The position numbers and the translations under genes are program-made. Below are positions 56,131 through 64,000 of a stretch of DNA of 64,000 bases, piece by piece; within the stretch, counting starts at the first letter, position 1; every line of letters starts with the position of its first letter. The notes beneath the pieces are model-generated. The model saw only the letters and a list, made by a program, of their open reading frames with translations, was not told where the DNA came from and did no database searches. The stretch comes from Salinicola halimionae (lineage in GTDB: Bacteria; Pseudomonadota; Gammaproteobacteria; Pseudomonadales; Halomonadaceae): positions 1 through 64,000 of the forward strand of contig NZ_PZJQ01000004.1 in the NCBI RefSeq assembly GCF_003206065.1, written 5' to 3'.

Positions 56131-57519
56131 ATGCGTTACGTCAGTACGCGCGGCCAGGCGCCGGCGCTCAATTTCGAGGAAGTGGTGTTGACCGGCATGG
56201 CGACCGACGGTGGCCTGTATGTGCCGGAAACGCTGCCGCAATTGTCGCACGACGAGCTGGCCTCGATGGCAGGGCTCTCCTACGCCGAGATCGCCTTCCG
56301 CGTCATGAAGCCGTTCGTCGGTGGCGAGATCGACGATGACACCTTCCGTGAGCTGATTCGCGACGCCTATGCGACCTTCAGCCACGATGCGATCGTGCCG
56401 CTCAATCAGCTCGACGCCAATCACTTCCTGCTCGAGCTGTTTCATGGTCCGACGCTGGCGTTCAAGGACGTCGCGCTGCAGCTGCTGGGGCGTATCCTCG
56501 ATCATTTTCTGGCCAAACGCGGCGAGCGTGCGGTGATCATGGGTGCCACCTCCGGCGATACCGGGTCGGCGGCGATCGAGGGTTGCCGTCACTGCGACCA
56601 TCTCGATATCTTCATCCTGCATCCGCATAACCGGGTTTCCGAGGTCCAGCGGCGGCAGATGACCACGGTGCTGGCGGACAATGTCTTCAATATCGCCATC
56701 GAGGGCAACTTCGATGACGCCCAGGCGATGGTCAAGGCGAGCTTCGCCAATCAGGGCTTCCTGAACGGCGAGCGGCTGGTGGCGGTCAACTCGATCAATT
56801 GGGCGCGCATCATGGCCCAGATCGTCTATTACGTTGCCGCTGGCGTGGCGCTGGGTGCACCGCATCGCGATGTCAGTTTCTGCGTGCCGTCGGCCAATTT
56901 CGGTAACCTCTTCGCCGGCTACATGGCCTATCAGATGGGGCTGCCGGTCAAGCAGTTCATCATCGCCACCAATGCCAACGATATCCTGCACCGCACGCTG
57001 GCCGACAACGACTTCTCCAAGCGCGATCTGGCAGCGACGCTGGCGCCGTCGATGGATATCGTGGTGTCGTCGAACTTCGAGCGGCTGCTGTTCGATGCCT
57101 ACGATCGCGACGGCGACGCGGTGCGTGAATTGCTCGAGCGTTTCCAGCAGGAGCCGGCAGTGCTGGCCGAGGCACCGCTGGCCAAGCTGCGCGAGAAGTT
57201 CTCGAGCTTCAGGGTCGACGACGACACGATTCTCGAGACCATCCGTGACGCGCGGCATCGCACCAAGGAACTGCTCGATCCCCACACCGCTACCGGTTAT
57301 CTGGCTGCGCAGCGCGTGCGCGCCGACGCCACGACGCCGATGATCACCCTGGCCACGGCGCATCCGGCCAAGTTCGCCGAGGCCGTGGTCAAGGCGGGCT
57401 TCTCCGGCGTGCCGCTGCCGCCGCACATGGCCGACCTGCTCGAGCGCGAGGAGCGCTACAGCGTGCTGCCGGCGGAGCTCGAGGCGGTACAAGCGTTCGT
57501 CGCCGACAATCGTCGGTGA
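56131..57519 (+). CDS. thrC: Threonine synthase
   Basis: A 462-residue PLP enzyme converting O-phosphohomoserine to threonine. The PLP lysine is about Lys112 in FHGPTLAFKDVALQ, and the phosphate-binding GATSGDTGSAAIEG follows. Length fits the long (fungal/proteobacterial) class. I prefer the ATG at 56131 (MRYVSTRGQAP); an in-frame GTG at 56119 would add four residues. It lies 180 bases after hom. Confidence 0.96.
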   Translation: MRYVSTRGQAPALNFEEVVLTGMATDGGLYVPETLPQLSHDELASMAGLSYAEIAFRVMKPFVGGEIDDDTFRELIRDAYATFSHDAIVPLNQLDANHFLLELFHGPTLAFKDVALQLLGRILDHFLAKRGERAVIMGATSGDTGSAAIEGCRHCDHLDIFILHPHNRVSEVQRRQMTTVLADNVFNIAIEGNFDDAQAMVKASFANQGFLNGERLVAVNSINWARIMAQIVYYVAAGVALGAPHRDVSFCVPSANFGNLFAGYMAYQMGLPVKQFIIATNANDILHRTLADNDFSKRDLAATLAPSMDIVVSSNFERLLFDAYDRDGDAVRELLERFQQEPAVLAEAPLAKLREKFSSFRVDDDTILETIRDARHRTKELLDPHTATGYLAAQRVRADATTPMITLATAHPAKFAEAVVKAGFSGVPLPPHMADLLEREERYSVLPAELEAVQAFVADNRR

Positions 57520-57559
57520 ACCTCGCCAGAAGCGCGTTGCGCCAATAACGGAGAAGACC

Positions 57560-58180
57560 ATGTTGAAAGTACTGGGACGCGACAACTCGAACAACGTGAA
57601 AAAGGTACTCTGGTGCGCGGCTGAATTGGAGCTCGAGTTCGAGCGCATCGATTACGGTGGTGCGCATGGTGGCCTGGATAGTGACGAGTATCGCAAGCTC
57701 AATCCCAATGGTCTGATTCCGTGTCTGATCGACGGCGAAAGCAGCGTATGGGAGTCCAACGCCATCGTTCGCTACCTGGTCGCTGCCTACGGCAATGGAG
57801 AGCTGCAGAGCCGCTCTCCCATCCAGCGAGCCATCTGCGATCAGTGGATGGACTGGGTACTGTCAATGCTGGCCGCGCCGTTCCGCGATCTGTTCTTCAA
57901 TCGCGTGCGTGCCACTCCCGCGCAATTCGACGGTGAAGCGATGGCGCGTGGTCAGGCGCTCGTGGCCGAACGATTGGCTATCGTCGACAGCGCGCTTGCG
58001 CGTCAGGAGTGGCTATCGGGAGACGCCTTCGGCATGGGTGACATTCCCATGGGATGTTTCGTTCATACCTGGTTCGCGATGGATATCGAACGGCCGACGT
58101 TGTTGAATCTGACCGACTGGCATGCGCGGCTCGAGACGCGTCCGGCGTTTCGCCAGCACGTGATGACCGCACTCACCTGA
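57560..58180 (+). CDS. Glutathione S-transferase family protein
   Basis: A 206-residue GST with an N-terminal thioredoxin-like domain (about 1-80) and a helical C-terminal domain. The glutathione-binding segment is VWESNAIVRYLVAAYG at about 64-79, and the possible active residue is a Ser or Asn in DNSNNVKKVLW near the start. GGAGAAG precedes the ATG. It lies between thrC and recJ, seven bases before recJ, an unusual place. Its substrate is unknown. Confidence 0.88.
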   Translation: MLKVLGRDNSNNVKKVLWCAAELELEFERIDYGGAHGGLDSDEYRKLNPNGLIPCLIDGESSVWESNAIVRYLVAAYGNGELQSRSPIQRAICDQWMDWVLSMLAAPFRDLFFNRVRATPAQFDGEAMARGQALVAERLAIVDSALARQEWLSGDAFGMGDIPMGCFVHTWFAMDIERPTLLNLTDWHARLETRPAFRQHVMTALT

Positions 58181-58187
58181 GCTCTGG

Positions 58188-60020
58188 ATGCCTACTTCTT
58201 CTCTTTCTCCTGCCGCCGAGGCTTCTCGGAACCACTCCCGCTGCCGAATTCAACCTCGTCCTCGCGACGAGGACGTCTATCGACGCGGATTGGCCGGTGG
58301 GCTGAGTGAACTCCAGGCGCGAATTCTCGCCGGCCGGCTGCCGGGCCACGAAGGCCCGCTGGAAGCGCTGACCGCTCCGGCGCTACGCTACCTCAGCCAT
58401 CCCGAGCAGCTTTGCGATGCCCGTCGCGGTGCCGAGCGCATCGCGCGAGCGGTCAGCGAAGGCGAGCACATCGGCATTCTCACCGACTACGATGTCGACG
58501 GCATCACCTCCCACGTGGTGATGCTGCGTGCGATGACCGAGCTGTTCGGCGTGCCCGCCACCCGCCTGCACAGTCTGATCGGCCACCGCATCAACGACGG
58601 CTACGGCATCAGCCTGCCGTTGGTCGAGCGCACCCTGGCGCTGAAGCCGCTCCCCAGCCTGGTGATCACCGCCGACTGTGGTTCCTCCGATGAGCCTCGC
58701 ATTGCGCGGCTGCGCGAGGCGGGGATCGACGTGGTCGTCACCGACCACCATGCGCTGCCGATCGAGGGGCCGCCAGTTTCGGCCTACGCCACGATCAACC
58801 CCACGCGCGAGGACTGCGCCTATCCGGACAAGACCATCGCTGGCTGCATGGTGGCGTGGCTGATGATGTCGCTGACTCGGTCGGTGCTGATCGAGCAGGG
58901 CGTGCTGGCGGCGTCGACACCCAAGCTCTCGCCATGGCTCTCCTATGTGGCATTGGGGACAGTGGCCGACTGCGTTTCGCTGGGGGCGAGTGCCGCCAAC
59001 CGCGCCGTAGTGACCTACGGGCTGAAGCTGATCAATCGAATGGAAGCTGCGTGCTGGCGGGTGATGGCAGAGCGTCTGGGCGCCGACAGTATGCCGTTCG
59101 ACGCCGAGACGCTGGCCTTTCAGATGGGGCCGCGTATCAACGCGCGCTCGCGTCTGGATGATCCCTACGCCGCGTTGCACTACATGCTGGCGGCGGACGA
59201 CGGCGTTGCGCGTCAGCATCTTCAGGTGCTCGACGACGACAACCAGGCGCGCAAGGCGCTCGAGGCCGACATGGTCGAGAGGGCGCGTAGCTTGGCCCAG
59301 CCACAGTTGGCCGACGATCTTCCGGCACTGGTGATTCATCTGCCGGAAGGGCACGCCGGCGTGCAGGGCATCGTTGCCTCCCGGCTGGTCCAGTCCTACG
59401 GTCGTCCCGCGCTGGTGCTGACACCGGCCACCACGCCGGACATGTTGACCGGTTCCGGGCGCTCGATCGAGGCGCTTCACCTGCGTGATGCGCTGCAGCG
59501 TGCTCATGACCTTTCGCCATCGAGTCTACCGCGTTTCGGTGGCCACCGAGGCGCTGCCGGTGTTGGCGTTCCCGCTGCCGAGCTGGAAGCGTTCCGCCGC
59601 ACCTTTCTGCAAGCGGTAAAAGAGCAGCTTGGTGAACGCGAGCTGTTTCCAGTGGTGTGGACCGACGGTGCGCTGGCGGCTTCGCAGCTGAGCCTGGCAA
59701 CGTTGGATGAGCTCGACACGCTGGCGCCCTACGGTCGCGAATTCGATGCCCCGCTGTTCGAAGCCGAATTTCTGGTCGAGCAGTTGCGGCCGGTGGGCGC
59801 CGAAGGCAACCACCTGATGCTCGAGCTCTCCTGCGATGCCGTGGTGAGTCGAGCGATCTGGTTCCGCGCGCTCAACCCGGGTGAAGCCGCGCCGATCTCG
59901 CTGGGCGACCGGGTACGCTGCGCATTCAAACTGTCTCGCAATCGCTGGAAGGGTCGCGAGTCGCTGCAGTTGATGGTCGAGCACGCCGAACGCCGAACGC
60001 CTGACGCCCTGAACCCTTGA
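58188..60020 (+). CDS. recJ: Single-stranded-DNA exonuclease RecJ
   Basis: A 610-residue 5'-3' exonuclease of recombination and mismatch repair. DHH-family motifs are intact: ILTDYDVDGITSH (Asp100, Asp102, Asp104), the TDHHALP segment, and a C-terminal DHHA1 region (RFGGHRGAAGVGV) and OB fold. It is slightly longer than E. coli RecJ (577), mainly from a polar N-terminus of about 30 residues. The ATG at 58188 is seven bases after the GST stop with only a weak site, so coupling is likely. Confidence 0.94.
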   Translation: MPTSSLSPAAEASRNHSRCRIQPRPRDEDVYRRGLAGGLSELQARILAGRLPGHEGPLEALTAPALRYLSHPEQLCDARRGAERIARAVSEGEHIGILTDYDVDGITSHVVMLRAMTELFGVPATRLHSLIGHRINDGYGISLPLVERTLALKPLPSLVITADCGSSDEPRIARLREAGIDVVVTDHHALPIEGPPVSAYATINPTREDCAYPDKTIAGCMVAWLMMSLTRSVLIEQGVLAASTPKLSPWLSYVALGTVADCVSLGASAANRAVVTYGLKLINRMEAACWRVMAERLGADSMPFDAETLAFQMGPRINARSRLDDPYAALHYMLAADDGVARQHLQVLDDDNQARKALEADMVERARSLAQPQLADDLPALVIHLPEGHAGVQGIVASRLVQSYGRPALVLTPATTPDMLTGSGRSIEALHLRDALQRAHDLSPSSLPRFGGHRGAAGVGVPAAELEAFRRTFLQAVKEQLGERELFPVVWTDGALAASQLSLATLDELDTLAPYGREFDAPLFEAEFLVEQLRPVGAEGNHLMLELSCDAVVSRAIWFRALNPGEAAPISLGDRVRCAFKLSRNRWKGRESLQLMVEHAERRTPDALNP

Positions 60021-60201
60021 GCCACTGGCTTGTCGCCCCAGTTCCTGCCCCGCATTCCTGCCGCGCCGATCTCATCGCTTCCCCGTGATGACGACGCTCT
60101 CTTATGGGTGGCGTTGACGATATAATTCGCCGCGGCGTCACAAGCGCCGCCTCTGAATTCGGCTGCCTATCCGGCAATGATACGACAACAAGGATTTCCC
60201 G

Positions 60202-60813
60202 ATGGAAGCGACACAACGCCACCGGTCCTATGAGGACGTACTGGCCATCTTACTGGGATCGTCCTGTGCTGCCCTTGGCCTGGCGCTTTATCACCATGCC
60301 GAGATCCTGATCGGCAGTACGGCCGGCATTGCGCTATTGGTGACCTATGTCACCGGCTGGAGTTTCGGGCCAGTCTTCTTCGTCATCAATCTACCGTTCT
60401 ACTGGCTCGCCTGGCGGCGCGTCGGCCATCACTTCACGTTCAAGACCTTCGGTGCGGTGGCATTGCTGTCGTGGATTTCCTGGATGCTCCCGAGCTGGCT
60501 GGAGATCGGCGAAGTCGATCCATTGTTTGCGGCGCTGGCGGGGGGCAGTCTGATCGGCCTGGGCGTGCTGTTTCTATTTCGTCATCGAGGCAGCCTCGGC
60601 GGCTTCAATATTCTCGTCGTCTATCTGCAGGATCGTTACGGCTGGCCGGCGGGGAAGGTCCAGATGGGGCTGGACGGGTTGATCATGCTGGCGGCGTTTT
60701 TCGTCCTGCCGGTAACCAACGTGGTCTATTCGATCATCGGCACCGTCGTGCTGGGCGCGATTCTCACCATCAATCACCGGCCGGGGCTCTACGCCGGCAT
60801 CAGTCAGAGCTGA
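60202..60813 (+). CDS. YitT family membrane protein
   Basis: A 203-residue membrane protein with about five hydrophobic segments, matching the YitT/DUF161 group (GSTAGIALLVTYVTGWSFGPVFFVINLPFY, GGFNILVVYLQDRYGW). The C-terminal DUF2179 domain of longer members is absent. Function is unknown; some relatives are placed near transport genes. AAGGA precedes the ATG. It stands alone, convergent with the VOC gene. Confidence 0.85.
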   Translation: MEATQRHRSYEDVLAILLGSSCAALGLALYHHAEILIGSTAGIALLVTYVTGWSFGPVFFVINLPFYWLAWRRVGHHFTFKTFGAVALLSWISWMLPSWLEIGEVDPLFAALAGGSLIGLGVLFLFRHRGSLGGFNILVVYLQDRYGWPAGKVQMGLDGLIMLAAFFVLPVTNVVYSIIGTVVLGAILTINHRPGLYAGISQS

Positions 60814-60852
60814 GAAGTCAGCTGTGAGAACACCGTTAGCCGGCGCCGCGGT

Positions 60853-61287
60853 TCAATAGCAGGGCCATAAACCCGGCGTGACCAGTTCGAGAAGATGGCC
60901 ATCCGGGTCGCGAAAGTAGAGGCTTACGCTGTCTTTCGGCCAGCGGGTCCGGCCCTCGATCTCGATGCCCTGACCGGCGAGATGCGCCTCCCAGGCTTCG
61001 AGACTACCGGCCGGAATCGCCAGCGCCAGGTGCTGGCGACCGGCGCCGTCATGGGGCGGGATCGTGCCCATGTCGTGGGGCAACTGCACCGTTTCGCCAG
61101 TCTGGCCCTGCTGAAATACCAGCAGCATGGTGTTGCCGGTAGGGTATGCCGTGAAACGTTCGTCTTCGAGATCGGCGGTCAGGCCCAGCACGCGAGCGAA
61201 AAACTCGCGAGCCCGGGCCATGTCCTGAGTATAGAGAACGCTTTCGATGATGCTGCCCAGTGGGGGCGCTTGGTGTGGTGATGCCAT
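60853..61287 (-). CDS. VOC/glyoxalase family protein
   Basis: A 144-residue vicinal-oxygen-chelate protein with two beta-alpha-beta modules. Metal-ligand positions include a His in GRQHLALAIP and Glu in HLLELVTPG; the first-module position (SIIESVLYTQD) has Glu where many have His. The final LYFRDPDGHLLELV is the family signature. It is the third gene of the leftward copper-ATPase run, 39 bases after the small peptide. The substrate is unknown. Confidence 0.87.
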   Translation of the reverse strand: MASPHQAPPLGSIIESVLYTQDMARAREFFARVLGLTADLEDERFTAYPTGNTMLLVFQQGQTGETVQLPHDMGTIPPHDGAGRQHLALAIPAGSLEAWEAHLAGQGIEIEGRTRWPKDSVSLYFRDPDGHLLELVTPGLWPCY

Positions 61288-61326
61288 CGTTTCTCCTTGC
61301 CGGTCTGACGCTCTCGTCCGTTTCGA

Positions 61327-61401
61327 TCAGCCGCGCAGCCAGAACCACCAGACGATGAACAAAATCACGGCGATGCCCAGGGTGTTGAGCAGGAGTGTCA
61401 T
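61327..61401 (-). CDS. 24-residue membrane peptide coupled to the copper ATPase
   Basis: A very small ORF ([20 protein letters not shown], then WLRG). Its ATG overlaps the ATPase stop in ATGA, so it is translationally coupled. It is a single hydrophobic span with a WWFW aromatic belt and a C-terminal Arg, as for a one-pass membrane peptide. Small subunits of this kind accompany other P-type ATPases (KdpF with KdpB, for example). No role for this one is known to me. A chance ORF is possible, but coupling and the clean transmembrane pattern argue for a gene. Confidence 0.6.
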   Translation of the reverse strand: MTLLLNTLGIAVILFIVWWFWLRG

Positions 61402-64000
61402 GCCGGTGCTTCCTCTGTTTGACTCTCGGGTTTTGGATGTTGACTGCGGTCGGGCCGAAACAGGCGCAATCGGTTGGCATTGCTGACCACCGTGACCGAG
61501 GACAGCGACATCGCCAAGGCCGCGATCATCGGCGACAGCAGCATGCCAGTGAACGGGTAAAGTATCCCGGCGGCAATCGGGATACCCAGCGCGTTATAGC
61601 CAAAGGCTCCCCATAGATTCTGCTTGATATTGGAAAGCGTGGCACGGCTGATCGCGATGGCGTCACCGACCCCCTGCAGCGAGTTGCGCATCAGCGTCAT
61701 CCCGGCACTCTCGATAGCGATATCGGTGCCCTGACCGATAGCGAAGCCGACGTCAGCCTGGGCCAGCGCCGGCGCGTCGTTGATTCCGTCGCCAACCATG
61801 CCGACGCGTTCACCGCGTTGCTGCAGCTCGGCAATGGCCTGCTGCTTGTCACCGGGCATCAATTCGGCGCGGACGTCGTCGATGCCCGCTTCTCGCGCGA
61901 TGGCTTTGGCGGCGGCTAAATTGTCGCCGCTCAGCATCACGACTTTTAGGCCCTCGGCCTGCAGGCGCGAGATCGCCGCGCGACTGTCAGAGCGCAGCGC
62001 ATCGCGAACTCCGAATAGCGCCGCCAGTTTCCCCCCGATGGCGAAATAGATCACGCTGGTCGCCTGCGCTTGCCAATTTTCGGCATCGGATGCGGCGGGG
62101 GCAGTGTCGACGTCGTGCTCCCCCATCAGCGCGGCATTTCCCAGCAACACCTGACTGCCGTCATCCAGCGCCGCACTGACGCCACGACCGGTAAGGCTTT
62201 GGAAATCATGGATCGAAAGACGGTTCGTCGTCTCGCCGACATGCGCCATTAAGGCGTCGGCCAGCGGATGTTCCGACCCGCGTTCCAGGGCAGCCACCAT
62301 GGCATGGATACGCGCTTCCTGCTGCCAGTAGCGGCTGTCGGTAACGCGTGGTTTGCCTTCGGTCAACGTGCCGGTCTTGTCGACCACCAGAGTCGTCAAC
62401 TGGCTGGCGGTCTGCAGCGCTTCCCCGTCGCGAATCAGAATGCCGTACTCGGCGGCCTTGCCGATGCCGATCATGGTCGAAATCGGCGTTGCCAGACCCA
62501 GCGCACAGGGACAGGCGATGATCAGCACGGTGGTCGCCGCCACTAGCATGTGCACGAGCTGGGGCGCCGGCCCAACGTTGAACCAGATCAGCGCCGTGAC
62601 GACAGCGGCGATCATCACGCTAGGCACGAAGATCGCCGAGACCTTGTCCGCCAGTGCACCGATTGGTGGCCGCGACTCCTGAGCGCGGGAGACCTGGTCG
62701 ACGATACGGCCCAAACGCGTGTCGTCACCGACATGGCTCGTGCGGTAAATCAGGCTGCCCTTGCCATTGACGGTCCCGGCGCTGACCCGCTCTCCCGGGG
62801 CCTTGTGGATCGGTGCCGGCTCGCCGGTGAGCATCGACTCGTCGATGAAGCTTTCTCCTTCCTCGACGTCGCCGTCGACCGGTAGACGCTCGCCGGGCCG
62901 CACCCGGATCCGATCGTCCACCCGAACCTGCTCGATCTCGATATCGCGCTCTTGGCCGTCACGGATCACCCGGGCCGTCCTGCTCTGCAGATCGAGCAGT
63001 CGAGACAGCGCCTGACTGGTGCGGCCCCGCGCTCTGAGCTCGAGTGTCTGGCCGATGCCGATCAGACCGATGATCATCAGCGAGGCTTCGAAATAGAGGT
63101 GACGGGAGCCATCGGGAATGGCCGTGGGTACCAGCAGCACGGCCATCGAATAGAGCCAGGCGGCGGCGCTGCCCAAGGCGATCAGGGTATCCATATTGGC
63201 CTGATGATGGCGGAACGCCTTCCAGGCACCGTCGAAGAAGCGGCGACCTGCGGTGGCCAGCACGCCCAGCGTGGCGATCCCCAGGGCCAACCACAGCCAG
63301 CGTTCGCCACCCGCAATCTGCGGCGTATGGAAGAACATCGCCAGCATCATCGGTATGCCCAGCGCTAGGCTGATGGCCGATTCGATACCATGACGGCGGG
63401 CCTGTCGAACTGAGTTTTGCTGGCGCTTTTCGGCGGCCTCGCGTAGATCTTCGATCGGCGAGGCGCCATAGCCGGCGCTTTTGACCGCGGCGATCAGATC
63501 GGCGGTGCTCACGTTGCCACTGACCTGCGCTGTCTCGCTGGCGAAGTTGACCTGGGCATGCTGCACGCCAGATATTCTGGAAAGCGCCTTCTGCACCGCA
63601 TTGACGCAGCCGGCGCAGGTCATGCCGCTGATCGACAGGCGTTGCAGCTGGCCGTTATCCGAATCCATCTCGCGCCGTTCGTGCTCACTGATGTCGGAAT
63701 CGGAATCGGATGCGGTCTCGGTCGGAGTCGTGGTGGACGCTAACACCGCCGAACGCTTTTCTTCGCGCGACTTTCCATCATGCACTTTTCCTTCGCGCGC
63801 TTCGGCGGCGGGTGGATATCCCGCTTCGATCAGGAGTTGGGCGAGGCGAGCCGGCGGCAGCGAGCTGGCGACCTGCAGAAGATGCTTGTCCGGCTTGCCG
63901 TTGACCTCGGCCTGATCGTCTTCGGCCTGAATGGCGGTACGCATCCTTTTGACGCAGCCCTGGCAGTGCATCGCCGGTATGGTGAAGTCGTTGGTCCCGA
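61398..64000 (-). CDS. copA: Copper-translocating P-type ATPase (CopA), 5' end cut
   Basis: At least 867 residues; the frame continues in protein-like form past the window edge ([15 protein letters not shown]), so the true start is outside. Two N-terminal metal-binding domains are seen, MHCQGC and GMTCAGC, joined by an acidic Ser/Asp linker. The catalytic core has TGEPAPI, CPC ([11 protein letters not shown]), [13 protein letters not shown] and GDGINDAP. This is a P1B-1 Cu+ exporter of the inner membrane. The gene overlaps a 24-residue membrane peptide, with a VOC gene after it. The first HMA domain is separated from the second by about 90 residues, longer than usual. Confidence 0.95.
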   Translation of the reverse strand, partial: GTNDFTIPAMHCQGCVKRMRTAIQAEDDQAEVNGKPDKHLLQVASSLPPARLAQLLIEAGYPPAAEAREGKVHDGKSREEKRSAVLASTTTPTETASDSDSDISEHERREMDSDNGQLQRLSISGMTCAGCVNAVQKALSRISGVQHAQVNFASETAQVSGNVSTADLIAAVKSAGYGASPIEDLREAAEKRQQNSVRQARRHGIESAISLALGIPMMLAMFFHTPQIAGGERWLWLALGIATLGVLATAGRRFFDGAWKAFRHHQANMDTLIALGSAAAWLYSMAVLLVPTAIPDGSRHLYFEASLMIIGLIGIGQTLELRARGRTSQALSRLLDLQSRTARVIRDGQERDIEIEQVRVDDRIRVRPGERLPVDGDVEEGESFIDESMLTGEPAPIHKAPGERVSAGTVNGKGSLIYRTSHVGDDTRLGRIVDQVSRAQESRPPIGALADKVSAIFVPSVMIAAVVTALIWFNVGPAPQLVHMLVAATTVLIIACPCALGLATPISTMIGIGKAAEYGILIRDGEALQTASQLTTLVVDKTGTLTEGKPRVTDSRYWQQEARIHAMVAALERGSEHPLADALMAHVGETTNRLSIHDFQSLTGRGVSAALDDGSQVLLGNAALMGEHDVDTAPAASDAENWQAQATSVIYFAIGGKLAALFGVRDALRSDSRAAISRLQAEGLKVVMLSGDNLAAAKAIAREAGIDDVRAELMPGDKQQAIAELQQRGERVGMVGDGINDAPALAQADVGFAIGQGTDIAIESAGMTLMRNSLQGVGDAIAISRATLSNIKQNLWGAFGYNALGIPIAAGILYPFTGMLLSPMIAALAMSLSSVTVVSNANRLRLFRPDRSQHPKPESQTEEAPA

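Noticed and set aside
56101-57648. A 515-codon open frame opposite thrC
   Set aside because: Its translation is Arg/His/Gln-rich with no domain, and the sense strand encodes a clear threonine synthase.

Overview
The window is chromosomal DNA from a GC-rich gammaproteobacterium, most likely a moderately halophilic member of the Halomonadaceae (Halomonas, Chromohalobacter, Salinicola or Kushneria type). This placement rests on the recognisable proteins, on acidic surface-type proteins such as the Asp/Glu-rich lipoprotein at 205-525, and on gene order that mixes E. coli-like blocks (slmA, dut, coaBC, radC, rpmBG, mutM) with Pseudomonas-like ones (algC-argB; ffh-rpsP-rimM-trmD-rplS-xerD-dsbC-hom-thrC-recJ). 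It is inference; no 16S gene is present. Almost everything is core housekeeping DNA. No phage, insertion sequence, integrase island or CRISPR array is visible.

Layout. 1-6.5 kb: an acidic lipoprotein, then a leftward block slmA, argB, algC, yaeQ, dut, coaBC. 6.6-15.4 kb: a leftward eight-gene catabolic operon lying between coaBC and radC, which are neighbours in E. coli and Pseudomonas. It holds a GntR regulator, a ManD-type dehydratase, an RspB-like dehydrogenase, a three-part TRAP transporter, uxuB and uxuA. 15.5-25.9 kb: radC, rpmB, rpmG, mutM, rlmI, a DUF2007 zinc-ribbon protein, a thioesterase, ald, trpS, a YeeE/YedE transporter and NAD malic enzyme. 26-32.8 kb: a structured intergenic repeat, acnA (leftward), a CPxCG protein, an OxyR-boxed peroxiredoxin, trxB, slyX and a membrane-anchored cold-shock-domain protein. 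33-39.8 kb: initiator tRNA-Met, a large DUF349 protein, minCDE, sbcB. 39.8-48.5 kb: an M16 protease, a degenerate SRAP protein, a TetR plus lysophospholipid transporter/acyltransferase operon, a CorC-type CBS protein and YpjD. 48.8-60 kb: ffh, rpsP-rimM-trmD-rplS, xerD, dsbC, hom, thrC, a GST and recJ. 60-64 kb: a YitT-like membrane protein, then a leftward copper ATPase (cut by the window edge), a coupled 24-residue membrane peptide and a VOC protein.

How the genes work together. The 6.6-15.3 kb operon reads as a complete import and oxidation-reduction route: TRAP uptake, oxidation of an aldonate (probably L-gulonate) to fructuronate, reduction by UxuB to mannonate, and dehydration by UxuA (and perhaps ManD) to 2-keto-3-deoxygluconate. 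It lacks uronate isomerase, which argues for an aldonate rather than a uronate as the true substrate. The rest serves translation, division-site selection (SlmA and Min), DNA repair and recombination (RadC, MutM, SbcB, XerD, RecJ), redox defence (peroxiredoxin, TrxB, DsbC) and threonine synthesis.

The points most worth a second look are the two unrelated mannonate dehydratases in one operon with paired GntR-type sites, an SRAP protein that has lost all four catalytic residues, a tiny membrane peptide translationally coupled to the copper ATPase, a three-way-junction intergenic element, a near-consensus OxyR site, and an acnA promoter with a palindromic operator at its start point.
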